From Solirubrobacteraceae bacterium (lineage in GTDB: Bacteria > Actinomycetota > Thermoleophilia > Solirubrobacterales > Solirubrobacteraceae), in assembly GCA_030151725.1 (NCBI GenBank), contig JASLDD010000301.1, positions 1 to 16,884 on the forward strand: a DNA stretch of 16,884 nucleotides, in the 5' to 3' direction. Made by a program: the position numbers and the translations under genes. Shown here piece after piece: positions 6,649 through 13,822 of this stretch; the first letter of the stretch is position 1; each line of letters opens with the position of its first letter. The notes beneath the pieces were generated by a model. That model was not told the origin of the DNA. It did not search any database and worked only from the letters and a program-made list of their open reading frames with translations.

Positions 6649-7872
6649 TCATCCCCTCCCTGCTCCCTCTCGCGCGGCAAGCTGACCGAACTCATCGTAG
6701 ATCCCCCGCGTGCGCTGCGCGATGTCATCCCAATCGAAGCTCAAAACGTGCTCTGTGGCCTCCGTCACGAGCCTGTCGCGCAACGCCTCATCGACGAGCA
6801 GGCGCTCGATCATCACCCCCAGGTGCTCCGGATCGCCGCCGTTGAAGCGGAGTCCCACCCGCTCCCCCACCGGCACCACCTCACGAAGGCCGCCCGTGTC
6901 GGCCACGATGCACGGGCAGCCCGAGGCCATCGCCTCCAACGCCACCAGGCCAAACGGCTCATAGATCGACGGCACCACGCACAGATCGGCGATGCGGTAG
7001 AGCGAATGCAGCACGTCGTCCCCGATCCAGCCCACGAACGTCCCATGCTCGCCCAGGCCCAGCCGCTCAGCCTGGCCCTTCAGCTCCGCCTCGTGGGTGC
7101 CGCTGCCGGCCACCAGGAAACGCACGTTGCCAACCCGCTCGATCACGCCCGGCAGCGCATCCAACGCGAGCTGGAAGCCCTTCTCATAGACGAGCCGCCC
7201 GACCAGCAACACGAGCTTCTCGTGCGGCTGTGCGAACTCCTTGCGCATCGCTTGCAGATCGCCCGTGGGGCGCAGTTCGCTCGGATCCACGCCATTGGGG
7301 ATAACCGCCACCCGCCGCTCGTCGATGTCGAAGATGTCGGCCACGTGACCGCGCATGTAGTAGGAGCACACGATCACAGCGTCCGCCCGCCGAGCCATCC
7401 AGCGCTCGACCGAATGGATGTGCGCCTGCGGCTCATCGGCGACCCAGCCCTGATGGCGACCGTGCTCGGTTGCATGGATGGTCGTCACATACGGGATCTC
7501 CAGCCGGTCTGCCAGCTGCGCCGAGGCACTCGCCACCAGCCAGTCGTGCCCGTGGATCAGGTCATAGCTGTGCTCCTGCGCGAGCATCTCCCCCGCAGCC
7601 AGCATGTCCTCGTTCATCTGCTCCACCCACGCCACGAACCGGTCCAGGTCGCGAGGCCAGCCCGGCTCGCGCACGCGGTAGACGCTCACCCCTCCGATCT
7701 CTTCAGGCGCCGAGCACAGGAAATCCCCCTCCGTGCTGACGCCGCGGGTCAGCACGTCGACGGCCACTCCCTGGCGAACCAGCGCCTCGGCGAGCTTGCG
7801 CACGTGTCGAGCCAGCCCACCCTCGATCACCGGTGGATACTCCCAGGAGAGGATCAGCACGCGGTCGCTCAT
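6649..7872 (-). CDS. GT4 glycosyltransferase, glycogen-synthase-like
   Basis: The 407-residue protein has the GT-B fold of family GT4. It begins RVLILSWEYPPVIEGGLARH, the glycine-rich acceptor/donor loop typical of starch/glycogen-synthase-like and alpha-maltose-1-phosphate synthase-like enzymes. Next come the IPNGVD motif (191-196), the nucleotide-sugar contacts R226 and K231 in VGRLVYEKG, and the EX7E pair E305/E313 in EPFGLVALE. It would transfer a sugar from a nucleotide donor with retention of configuration; acceptor (glucan, lipid or small molecule) is uncertain. It is the first gene of an operon with the acyl-CoA synthetase, which hints at, but does not prove, a glycolipid or storage role. 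TAGGGT lies six bases before the ATG with no Shine-Dalgarno, suggesting a leaderless transcript. Confidence 0.92.
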   Translation of the reverse strand: MSDRVLILSWEYPPVIEGGLARHVRKLAEALVRQGVAVDVLTRGVSTEGDFLCSAPEEIGGVSVYRVREPGWPRDLDRFVAWVEQMNEDMLAAGEMLAQEHSYDLIHGHDWLVASASAQLADRLEIPYVTTIHATEHGRHQGWVADEPQAHIHSVERWMARRADAVIVCSYYMRGHVADIFDIDERRVAVIPNGVDPSELRPTGDLQAMRKEFAQPHEKLVLLVGRLVYEKGFQLALDALPGVIERVGNVRFLVAGSGTHEAELKGQAERLGLGEHGTFVGWIGDDVLHSLYRIADLCVVPSIYEPFGLVALEAMASGCPCIVADTGGLREVVPVGERVGLRFNGGDPEHLGVMIERLLVDEALRDRLVTEATEHVLSFDWDDIAQRTRGIYDEFGQLAAREGAGRG

Positions 7873-7878
7873 CCCATG

Positions 7879-7884
7879 ACCCTA
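7879..7884 (-). promoter_or_regulatory. Candidate -10 box, leaderless GT4 gene
   Basis: On the minus strand TAGGGT is followed by six bases and the ATG of the glycosyltransferase, placing the expected transcription start at the start codon. The same hexamer and spacing recur before the NTF2-like gene at 12717. Confidence 0.5.
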
Positions 7885-7917
7885 TCTGGCCCCGCTCGAA
7901 CGTTCGGTGGCCGGCGC

Positions 7918-7923
7918 TAGTGT
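7918..7923 (+). promoter_or_regulatory. Candidate -10 box, permease-YHS gene
   Basis: TAGTGT is followed by eight bases and a TTG at 7932. If real it argues for TTG 7932 as the leaderless start rather than GTG 7920, which lies inside the hexamer. It is divergent from the glycosyltransferase box 33 bases away. Confidence 0.35.
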
Positions 7924-9161
7924 CGAGATCCTTGAGCGTCCTCAGCACCATCGTAGAAGGCCTCTCCAACGCGTTCCTGATGGCCTGGGAGGTCTGGTGG
8001 GCGCTGGTGCTCGGCTTCGTCATCTCCGCCGTCGTGCAGGCGTGGGTTCCACGCGAGCGCATCCAGAGGTCGCTGGGATCGGGTGGAGTGCGCTCCGTAT
8101 CGCTTGCCAGTGGGCTCGGCGCGGCTTCCTCGTCGTGCTCATATGCCGCCGTGGCGATCGCTCGGGCGCTGTTTGCCGGCGGCGCATCGGCCGCGAGCGC
8201 CCTGGCCTTTCAGTTCGCCTCCACCAACCTCGTTTTCGAGCTGGGCGCCGTGCTGTGGATCCTGATCGGCTGGCAGTTCACGCTCGCCGAGTTCGTCGGC
8301 GGGCTGATCCTGATCGTGATCATGAGCCTGCTTCTGAGGGTGTTCGTCTCGCGCGGGCAGGAAGAGGCGGCTCGTGGGCACGCGCAGGCGGCCGAGGGGG
8401 GCCATCAGCACCACTCGGCGGAGAGCGGGGTGGGCGTGCTCAGCCGCCTTGGCTCAGTCGAGGCGTGGTCGGACGTCGCTCACAACTTCCGCAATGACTG
8501 GGCGATGCTCTATCGCGAGGTCGCCACCGGTTTCCTGCTCGCCGGCTTCATCGGCCTGGTGGGCAACGACTTCTTCAACGGACTGTTCGTGACAAGCGCT
8601 CCCGAGCCGTTGCGGCTGGCCGAGAACGTGCTCATCGGCCCTGTGATAGCGGTGCTGAGCTTTGTCTGCTCCGTGGGGAACGTGCCGCTGGCGGCCGTCC
8701 TGTGGTCGGGGGGGATCGGATTTGCGGGAGTGATCGCGTTCGTGTTTGCAGACCTGATCGTCCTTCCCATAATTGTCATCTATCGCAAGTACTACGGGCA
8801 GGCGTTCGCAGTGAGGATCGTGGCGCTGATGTTCGCCACGATGGTGCTGGCGGCACTGGCCGTCGACGGGTTGTTCTCGCTCGCCGGGCTCGTGCCCGCC
8901 ACCCGCCCCACGCGGGCGGACATCTTCAGCGGCGTGAAGGTCGACTACAAGCTGTTCACCAACATCGCGGGAGTCGCCGTGTTCGTGGCGCTGTTCGCGC
9001 TGACGATGCGTCGCGGCGCGACCGACCCTGTGTGCGGCATGAAGGTCGACAGGCACAGGGCGATCGAGGCCCACCATCAGGGACGCACCGTCTATCTGTG
9101 CTCGGAGCACTGCGCCGCGGAGCTGGCGGCGCGCCAGACAGCAAGCGAGTCCCAGACGTGA
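7920..9161 (+). CDS. DUF318/ArsP-like permease fused to YHS domain
   Basis: The 413-residue protein (numbered from GTG 7920) is a multi-pass permease with two related halves. The first has SSCSYAAVAIARALFAGGAS (71-90) and the second FVCSVGNVPLAAVLWSGG (248-265), each with a conserved Cys (C73, C250) inside a membrane segment. This is the pattern of the DUF318/ArsP permease family, of which ArsP exports trivalent organoarsenicals. A cytosolic-looking loop between halves is His-rich (H154, H162, H164, H165). After the last helix a YHS metal-binding domain follows: DPVCGM (369-374) and CSEHC with C394/C398. The fusion suggests handling of a soft metal or metalloid, with YHS as a metallochaperone-like module. 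Start is uncertain (GTG 7920 or TTG 7932). The DsbA-like gene starts 12 bp after its stop, probably in one operon. Confidence 0.87.
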   Translation: MSRSLSVLSTIVEGLSNAFLMAWEVWWALVLGFVISAVVQAWVPRERIQRSLGSGGVRSVSLASGLGAASSSCSYAAVAIARALFAGGASAASALAFQFASTNLVFELGAVLWILIGWQFTLAEFVGGLILIVIMSLLLRVFVSRGQEEAARGHAQAAEGGHQHHSAESGVGVLSRLGSVEAWSDVAHNFRNDWAMLYREVATGFLLAGFIGLVGNDFFNGLFVTSAPEPLRLAENVLIGPVIAVLSFVCSVGNVPLAAVLWSGGIGFAGVIAFVFADLIVLPIIVIYRKYYGQAFAVRIVALMFATMVLAALAVDGLFSLAGLVPATRPTRADIFSGVKVDYKLFTNIAGVAVFVALFALTMRRGATDPVCGMKVDRHRAIEAHHQGRTVYLCSEHCAAELAARQTASESQT

Positions 9162-9173
9162 AATCTTAAAGTC

Positions 9174-9755
9174 ATGAACGCCTCGCCGCCCCGCTTCTAC
9201 TTCGGCGCCATGTCCCCCTACTCGTGGCTTGCGGCCGAGCGGATCGAGGCGCTGCTGCCGGAGGCGCTGTGGCGGCCGGTGCTGCCGGGCGTGGTCTTCC
9301 AGGCTCACGGTCGCACCTCCTGGGGCTTCACCCACGAGCGCGAGGCCGGCCTGGCGGACTGCGAGCAGCGGGCCCTGGAGCACGGGCTCGGGCAGATGCG
9401 CTGGCCCGAGCCGTGGCCGACGAATGACATCCATGCGGCCCGCGCGATGGTCTTCGCCGACCAGCGCGGCCTCTTGAAGGAGATGGCCCTCGCGGCCATG
9501 CGCCTCTCCTTCCTCGAGGGCCAGAACCTCGAACTTCGCGAGACGGTCCTGGAGGCGGGGCGGCGGACAGGGATCGATCCCGGCGAGCTCGAAGCGGCGC
9601 TCGGCGACCCCGCGATCAAGCAGGAGCTGCGCTCGATCAACGACGAGGCGCTCGCCGCCGGTGTCTTCGGCGTGCCGAGCATCGTCGTCGCCGATGAGCT
9701 GTTCTGGGGGGATGACCGCCTCGAGGACGCCGTCGCCGCTTTTCGCAGCGCCTGA
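9174..9755 (+). CDS. DsbA-family protein, HCCA isomerase-like
   Basis: The 193-residue protein belongs to the thioredoxin-fold DsbA/kappa-GST group that includes 2-hydroxychromene-2-carboxylate isomerase. Features are the N-terminal strand RFYFGAMSPYSWLA with SPYS (14-17) in place of CxxC, an all-helical insert, the cis-proline loop GVPS (166-169) and the closing FWGDDRLEDA. The lack of the CxxC pair argues against disulfide oxidoreductase activity; a glutathione- or low-molecular-weight-thiol-dependent isomerase or transferase is more likely. No signal peptide, so cytoplasmic. It begins 12 bp after the permease stop, with no good ribosome site, so it may depend on read-through from the permease. 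Its true substrate is unknown. Confidence 0.85.
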   Translation: MNASPPRFYFGAMSPYSWLAAERIEALLPEALWRPVLPGVVFQAHGRTSWGFTHEREAGLADCEQRALEHGLGQMRWPEPWPTNDIHAARAMVFADQRGLLKEMALAAMRLSFLEGQNLELRETVLEAGRRTGIDPGELEAALGDPAIKQELRSINDEALAAGVFGVPSIVVADELFWGDDRLEDAVAAFRSA

Positions 9756-9759
9756 GACC

Positions 9760-10029
9760 TCAGCTCTCGAGCGGCTCATCCGCAGCGAAGAGGTCGATCT
9801 CAAGCTGGCGCGGAGAGGGGCGCAGGGGCTCGCTCGTCTGCCTCGGTCGCCCCCGCTTGACCCAGTGTCCGATCACCTCGCGGCTGCGGCAGCTGTAGTA
9901 GTTGATGCGCCTGTCGATCGGCTGCAGCGCGAGGCCTCCGGGCGCAGATCCGGTGACCACCGCATGAAAGCGCCGGCCTTTGTGGTCGACCTCGACGATG
10001 TCGCCGGCCTGGATGCCCTCTAGTCGCAT
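9760..10029 (-). CDS. Small conserved-looking hypothetical protein
   Basis: The 89-residue product opens GIQAGDIVEVDHKGRRFHAV, which has the look of a small beta-barrel (SH3/KOW-like), followed by GGLALQPIDRRINYYSCRSR, a basic RGRPRQ stretch and an acidic end (DLFAADEPLES). I do not recognise a named family and assign no function; basic and aromatic residues could fit nucleic-acid binding. The ATG at 10029 gives the compact domain; longer in-frame starts reach into the divergent nuclease gene and are rejected. Its stop is four bases from the stop of the DsbA-like gene. Confidence 0.7.
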   Translation of the reverse strand: MRLEGIQAGDIVEVDHKGRRFHAVVTGSAPGGLALQPIDRRINYYSCRSREVIGHWVKRGRPRQTSEPLRPSPRQLEIDLFAADEPLES

Positions 10030-10081
10030 TGCCGTCCGCACTCCAGCAGGAACGCGCGCATCGCGCGAGCAGCTTCCTGCG

Positions 10082-10087
10082 TAGGCT
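10082..10087 (+). promoter_or_regulatory. Candidate -10 box, leaderless NYN nuclease gene
   Basis: TAGGCT lies exactly eight bases before the GTG at 10096 and there is no Shine-Dalgarno between them. This supports GTG 10096 rather than TTG 10087 as the start. Confidence 0.45.
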
Positions 10088-10095
10088 TGCGCTCC

Positions 10096-10470
10096 GTGCG
10101 TTGGCTCGTTGACGGCATGAATGTGATTGGCACGCGTCCTGACGCGTGGTGGAAGGACCGCCATGCGGCGATGATCAAGCTCGTGGGTCTGCTCGAGCGC
10201 TGGGCTGCTGCCAGCGGCGCCGATGTGACGGTTGTCTTCGAGCAACCGCCCTCGCCGCCGATCCGCTCGACCGTGATCGTGGTGGCACATGCGCCACGCC
10301 CCCGACGCGACTCCGCCGACGATGAGATCGTCCGGCTCCTCTCCGCCGACACCGACCCTGGCTCCGTCCGCGTGGTGACCTCCGATCTGTGGCTGTCCGA
10401 TCGCGTGCATGCGGCCGGCGCGACAGTCGAGCCCGCAGCGCCCTTTCGTACCCTGATCGAAGACTGCTGA
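10096..10470 (+). CDS. NYN/YacP-like (PIN-fold) ribonuclease
   Basis: The 124-residue protein shows the NYN (YacP-like) PIN-fold pattern: first strand with metal-binding Asp in WLVDGMNVIG (D6, N9), a VTVVFE strand, the acidic helix DSADDEIVRLL and the late VVTSDLWLSDRV segment. Proteins of this family are metal-dependent RNA nucleases; YacP/Rae1 of Bacillus acts on ribosome-bound mRNA. Catalytic acids appear intact, so activity is expected. Its TGA overlaps the ATG of the hydrolase-cyclase gene (TGATG), meaning translational coupling and a fixed stoichiometric link. A TTG at 10087 would add three residues. Confidence 0.82.
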   Translation: MRWLVDGMNVIGTRPDAWWKDRHAAMIKLVGLLERWAAASGADVTVVFEQPPSPPIRSTVIVVAHAPRPRRDSADDEIVRLLSADTDPGSVRVVTSDLWLSDRVHAAGATVEPAAPFRTLIEDC

Positions 10471-11804
10471 TGGTGCCGAGCACCCGCTATGCCCGCAGCG
10501 GCGATGCCAGCATCGCCTATCAGGTCGCCGGCGAAGGAGCCCTGGATCTGCTGTTCCTGCCTGGATGGATCTCACAGGTCGAGCAGCTGTGGGAGGCCCC
10601 GGCGATGCGCCGGTTCCTCGAGCGGCTGGCTGTCTTCAACCGCCTGATCCTCTTCGACCGCCGTGGCACGGGCCTGTCGGATCGCACGCTCGACGAGCAA
10701 ACGCTCGAGCAGGACGCAGACGACGCCCTCGCGGTCCTCGACGCCGCCGACAGCGAACGCGCGGCCCTCTTCACGTACTCGCTCGGAGGGCTCGTGGGCG
10801 CGCTGCTGGCGGCCGATCACCCAGAGCGCGTGGGCGCGCTGATCATGTACTCCTCGATGGCGCGCACGTCCTGGGCGCCGGACTATGACTGGGCCCTGAC
10901 GAACGAGGACCGCCAGGCGATGACCGAGCGCAACGCCGACGCGTGGGGGAAGACCGATAGCGCCGTGCTGCAGATGCTCGCGCCGTCGATGTCAGGCGAC
11001 CCCGCGCTGGCCGACTGGTTTGCCCGCATGCAGCGCCTCGCCGCGAGCCCGGCCGAGGCTCGGGCGATGTCACGGGCGATGGTCGATCTCGACGTGCGCG
11101 AGAAGCTGCCCGACATTCGCGTGCCCACGCTCGTGATGCACCGCAACCGCGATCAGGCCTGGGACATACGCCACTCGCGCTACCTGGCCGAGCGCATCGC
11201 GGGTGCGCGCTACGTGGAGCTCGACGGTCGAGACTCGTTCCCGTTCGTGGGCGACAGTGACGCGATCGTGGAGGAGATGGAGGAGTTCCTCACAGGCGGT
11301 CGCCGCGGCGGGGAGATCGCCCGCGGCCTGCTCACGGTGATGTTCACCGACATCGTCTCGGCGACGGCGCTTGCATCGCGACTGGGCGATGCGCGCTGGC
11401 GAGACCTGCTGGCCCACCACGACGAGGAGGTTCGCGCCCAGCTGGGGCGCTTTGGCGGGCGCGAGGTAAAGACAGTGGGCGACGGCTTCCTGGCGACGTT
11501 CGACGGGCCTCCCTCCCGTGCCCTGCGCTGCGCGCTTGCGATCACAGCGGCGACGCGCGAGCTCGGCATCGAGGTGCGCATCGGCGTGCACACAGGCGAG
11601 TGCGAGCTGATCGGCGATGATGTCGGGGGTATGGCTGTCCACATCGCCTCCCGTGTGAGCGGGCTCGCCGGCGCGGGTGAGGTGCTCGTGTCGGGCACCG
11701 TCTTTGGCACGGTGGTGGGCGGCCCGTTCACATTCGAGGATCGAGGATTCCACGAGCTGAAGGGCGTGCCGGGCCGCTGGCCGCTGTTCGCGCTGGGTGG
11801 GTGA
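10470..11804 (+). CDS. Alpha/beta-hydrolase fused to class III adenylyl/guanylyl cyclase
   Basis: The 444-residue protein joins an alpha/beta-hydrolase (about 1-276) to a class III nucleotide cyclase domain (about 287-444), the same architecture as mycobacterial Rv1900c. In the hydrolase half the nucleophile S104 sits in FTYSLGG and an acid in HRNRD (D228), but the position where related proteins have Asp-His reads ELDGRDSFPF, Ser256, so the catalytic His seems lost. The cyclase has metal ligand D294 (FTDIVS), K334 and D338 (EVKTVGDGF) and R395, while the usual transition-state Asn is His391 (GMAVHIASR), a variation I recall from this subfamily. Cyclase activity is plausible, perhaps non-canonical, with the hydrolase acting as a ligand sensor. 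Start ATG 10470 overlaps the nuclease stop; the fumarylacetoacetase-like gene follows after nine bases. Confidence 0.93.
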   Translation: MVPSTRYARSGDASIAYQVAGEGALDLLFLPGWISQVEQLWEAPAMRRFLERLAVFNRLILFDRRGTGLSDRTLDEQTLEQDADDALAVLDAADSERAALFTYSLGGLVGALLAADHPERVGALIMYSSMARTSWAPDYDWALTNEDRQAMTERNADAWGKTDSAVLQMLAPSMSGDPALADWFARMQRLAASPAEARAMSRAMVDLDVREKLPDIRVPTLVMHRNRDQAWDIRHSRYLAERIAGARYVELDGRDSFPFVGDSDAIVEEMEEFLTGGRRGGEIARGLLTVMFTDIVSATALASRLGDARWRDLLAHHDEEVRAQLGRFGGREVKTVGDGFLATFDGPPSRALRCALAITAATRELGIEVRIGVHTGECELIGDDVGGMAVHIASRVSGLAGAGEVLVSGTVFGTVVGGPFTFEDRGFHELKGVPGRWPLFALGG

Positions 11805-11813
11805 GGAGAAGAG

Positions 11814-12665
11814 ATGCGACTGGTTACCTTCGACGACGGCTCTGGGCCGCGCGCGGGCGTGCTGCTCGGCGCGAGCATTGCAGCGGTCTCCGCGCTGGAC
11901 GCTCCAGCCGATTCCGTGCGTGGGCTGCTCGAGGCACTGGACCCCACCGAGCTCGCCGCACTGGGTGAGAGGGCCGCGCTGGCGAGCGATCTGATCCCGG
12001 TGGCGAGCGTGCGCCTGCACGCCCCGGTGCTCGACCCTCAGAAGATCATCTGCCTGGGGCTCAACTACCGCGACCACGCGGCTGAGACAGGGCAGGAGAT
12101 CCCGAGCGCGCCCATGTGGTTTGCGAAGTTCGCCAACTCGCTGTGCGGCAGCGGCCAGTACATCCTGCTCCCCAGCGCCCACGCCGAGCATGTCGACTAC
12201 GAGGCCGAGCTGGCCGTCGTGATCGGGCGACCGGCGCATCGTGTGCAGGCTTCGGAGGCGCTGGACTTCGTGGCAGGGGCGATGCCATTCAACGACGTGA
12301 GCGCCCGCGACCTGCAGTTCCAAAACCCGCTTTGGACCAGCGGCAAGGCGATTGACACGTTCGCTCCCTGCGGCCCCGCGCTCGTCACCCTGGATGAGAT
12401 CGAGGACATCCAGGCGCTTGGCCTGCGCACCCGCATCGAGGGCGAGGTCGTCCAGGAGGGCACCACCGCCAATCAGATCTTCGGAGTGGCCGAGGCGGTT
12501 GCGTGGCTGTCGCGCACCATGACGCTGCTGCCGGGCGACATCATCGCCACGGGTACGCCGGCCGGGATCGGAGCGGCCCAGGGGCGCTTTCTGAAAGCCG
12601 GGCAGACGGTCGAGATCGAGATCGACGGCCTTGGCGCGCTGTCGAACCCGGTGCGAGCCGAGTAG
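11814..12665 (+). CDS. Fumarylacetoacetate hydrolase-family enzyme
   Basis: The 283-residue protein has the FAH C-terminal catalytic fold after a short N-terminal domain (1-70). Seen are IICLGLNYRDHAAE (78-91), the metal ligands E130 and E132 in DYEAELAVVIG, D161 in FNDVSARD, K178 in SGKAIDTF, and GDIIATGTPAGIG (251-263). Relatives are 2-keto-4-pentenoate hydratases, acylpyruvases, oxaloacetate decarboxylases and C-C hydrolases of aromatic degradation; the exact reaction cannot be told from sequence. The ATG at 11814 has a GAGGAG ribosome site 5 bases ahead, and it follows the cyclase gene by nine bases, so it is likely co-transcribed. It would be cytoplasmic and Mg/Mn dependent. Confidence 0.93.
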   Translation: MRLVTFDDGSGPRAGVLLGASIAAVSALDAPADSVRGLLEALDPTELAALGERAALASDLIPVASVRLHAPVLDPQKIICLGLNYRDHAAETGQEIPSAPMWFAKFANSLCGSGQYILLPSAHAEHVDYEAELAVVIGRPAHRVQASEALDFVAGAMPFNDVSARDLQFQNPLWTSGKAIDTFAPCGPALVTLDEIEDIQALGLRTRIEGEVVQEGTTANQIFGVAEAVAWLSRTMTLLPGDIIATGTPAGIGAAQGRFLKAGQTVEIEIDGLGALSNPVRAE

Positions 12666-12716
12666 ACGCCCGACACCGCCCGATGACATCCGCTGGCGCG
12701 TGGCTCTCCTCGCGGA

Positions 12717-12722
12717 TAGGGT
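12717..12722 (+). promoter_or_regulatory. Candidate -10 box, leaderless NTF2-like gene
   Basis: TAGGGT is followed by exactly six bases and the ATG at 12729, identical in sequence and spacing to the element before the glycosyltransferase. TGGCGC lies 17 bases upstream as a poor -35 match. Confidence 0.5.
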
Positions 12723-12728
12723 GCGCTG

Positions 12729-13211
12729 ATGGCCCATCCGAACGACGAGCTGATCCAACGCTTCTATGCGGCATTCGCCAGTCTCGACGGCGCGAGCATG
12801 GCTGCTTGCTATGCGCCGGGAGCGCACTTCTCAGATCCGGTGTTCACCGACCTGCGCGGCGAGCAGCCGGGCGCGATGTGGAAGATGCTCACCGGTCGCG
12901 CCAAAGACCTGAAGATCGCGCTCGCCGAGCATGAGGCAGACGAAGCGCGCGGCAGTGCCCATTGGCTTGCCGACTACACGTTCTCGACGGGCCGCAAGGT
13001 GCACAACGACGTGCGCGCGAGCTTCCGCTTCGAGGGCGGGCTGATCGCCGAGCACCACGACTCGTTCTCGTTCTACGCCTGGGCGCGCCAGGCGCTCGGG
13101 CCCGCGGGCCTTGCGCTCGGATGGACGCCGCTGCTGCGCGGCAAGGTCAGGGGCGAGGCGCGCGCCGGGCTGGAGGAGTTCCTGCGGGGAACCGGCGCCC
13201 CTCAAAGCTGA
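12729..13211 (+). CDS. NTF2-like/SnoaL-like protein
   Basis: The 160-residue protein begins with the classic NTF2-like opening: a helix NDELIQRFYAAFASLDGASM followed by ACYAPGAHFSDPVF. Later strands include ADYTFSTGRKVHNDVRASFRF and HHDSFSFYAW. This cone-shaped fold is used by ketosteroid isomerases, polyketide cyclases and many small-molecule binding proteins; without a clear catalytic acid pair I give no reaction. A C-terminal extension (about 124-160) is basic. It has its own probable leaderless promoter 63 bp after the FAH gene, so may be a separate unit. Confidence 0.85.
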   Translation: MAHPNDELIQRFYAAFASLDGASMAACYAPGAHFSDPVFTDLRGEQPGAMWKMLTGRAKDLKIALAEHEADEARGSAHWLADYTFSTGRKVHNDVRASFRFEGGLIAEHHDSFSFYAWARQALGPAGLALGWTPLLRGKVRGEARAGLEEFLRGTGAPQS

Positions 13212-13253
13212 CCCGATGGGCGATCCCAGCCCCCCGAGCGGCTTGGTTGAGCC

Positions 13254-13589
13254 TTAGCCATTGCATTCGACGGCCACATCGAGCGCTGCACACACCTCTC
13301 GCATACGCTCATCGCTGAGCCGACCGAGGCGCTCCACCAAGACCGCGACGGACACGCTCTCAACGGAGTCAAGATTGATCGAGGAGCGCAGCGGGACCGG
13401 ATCGTCGCCGGGATCCAGGACGACCTCGCTGGCCAAGCCGCGGACAGTGGTCGTACATGGTGCGATGAGCGTACGTCTCAACCGTGGGATGGCCGCGTTA
13501 CGGGAGAGCACCACTACGGGCCGCCGCCCGATCTCCGGGAGCTCACACCACCACACCTCTCCCCTCGCGGGGAGAGGACCGCCGCTCAC
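13254..13589 (-). CDS. mazF: PemK/MazF-family toxin (endoribonuclease)
   Basis: The 111-residue protein (from GTG 13589) shows the MazF/PemK layout: RGEVWWCELPE at the start, GRRPVVVLSR with a conserved Arg, LIAPCTTTV with the conserved Thr, then PVPLRSSINLDSVESV and the terminal helix LSDERMREVCAAL. MazF toxins cleave mRNA at short recognition sequences and are held by a partner antitoxin. The GTG overlaps the antitoxin stop as GTGA, so the toxin is translated in coupling with it. Residues before this GTG in the longer frame are glycine-rich and overlap the antitoxin, and are rejected. It converges with the NTF2-like gene. Confidence 0.9.
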   Translation of the reverse strand: MSGGPLPARGEVWWCELPEIGRRPVVVLSRNAAIPRLRRTLIAPCTTTVRGLASEVVLDPGDDPVPLRSSINLDSVESVSVAVLVERLGRLSDERMREVCAALDVAVECNG

Positions 13590-13822
13590 GATGCCGCGGC
13601 CGCCTCTCGGAACGAGCCCAGATCCCCCCACGCATCGGACTCCTCGAGTGGGTGCGCGTCGTAGACCGCGTATTCAGCATCGATCTCAGCCGCACGATGG
13701 CGGTCCAGGAGCGCCGCGAGAGCCTGATCGAGGACAGCGGCATCCGTTGCCGGGGCGAGCGCCTGACGGGCGCTCTCCAAGAGATGCTCGTCAACCGTTG
13801 TGCTTACCCGTGTCCTTGCCAT
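13586..13822 (-). CDS. MazE-type ribbon-helix-helix antitoxin
   Basis: The 78-residue protein starts MARTRVSTTVDEHLLESARQ, a typical ribbon-helix-helix strand and first helix, then APATDAAVLDQALAALLDRH as the second helix. The C-terminal half is acidic (EIDAEYAVYDAHPLEESDAW), the part that in such antitoxins wraps the toxin. It should neutralise the downstream MazF and repress the operon. CATAAT lies six bases before the ATG, pointing to a leaderless transcript. The longer frame starting at 13903 adds unconvincing residues. Confidence 0.86.
   Translation of the reverse strand: MARTRVSTTVDEHLLESARQALAPATDAAVLDQALAALLDRHRAAEIDAEYAVYDAHPLEESDAWGDLGSFREAAAAS

Noticed and set aside
4674..6845. 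723-codon plus-strand open frame
   Set aside because: It is antisense to the acyl-CoA synthetase; the translation is Arg/His/Leu-rich with no motif, a usual shadow of GC-rich coding DNA.
6574..7920. 448-codon plus-strand open frame
   Set aside because: Antisense to the GT4 gene, which has all family motifs; the shadow has none.
8454..9803. 449-codon minus-strand open frame
   Set aside because: Antisense to the permease-YHS and DsbA-like genes; composition typical of a shadow frame.
10389..10469. 27-residue N-terminal extension of the hydrolase-cyclase
   Set aside because: It overlaps the nuclease gene in another frame; the ATG at 10470 fits the usual start of these proteins (STRYARSGDASIAYQ).
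11070..12827. 585-codon minus-strand open frame
   Set aside because: Antisense to the cyclase and FAH genes, which are strongly supported.
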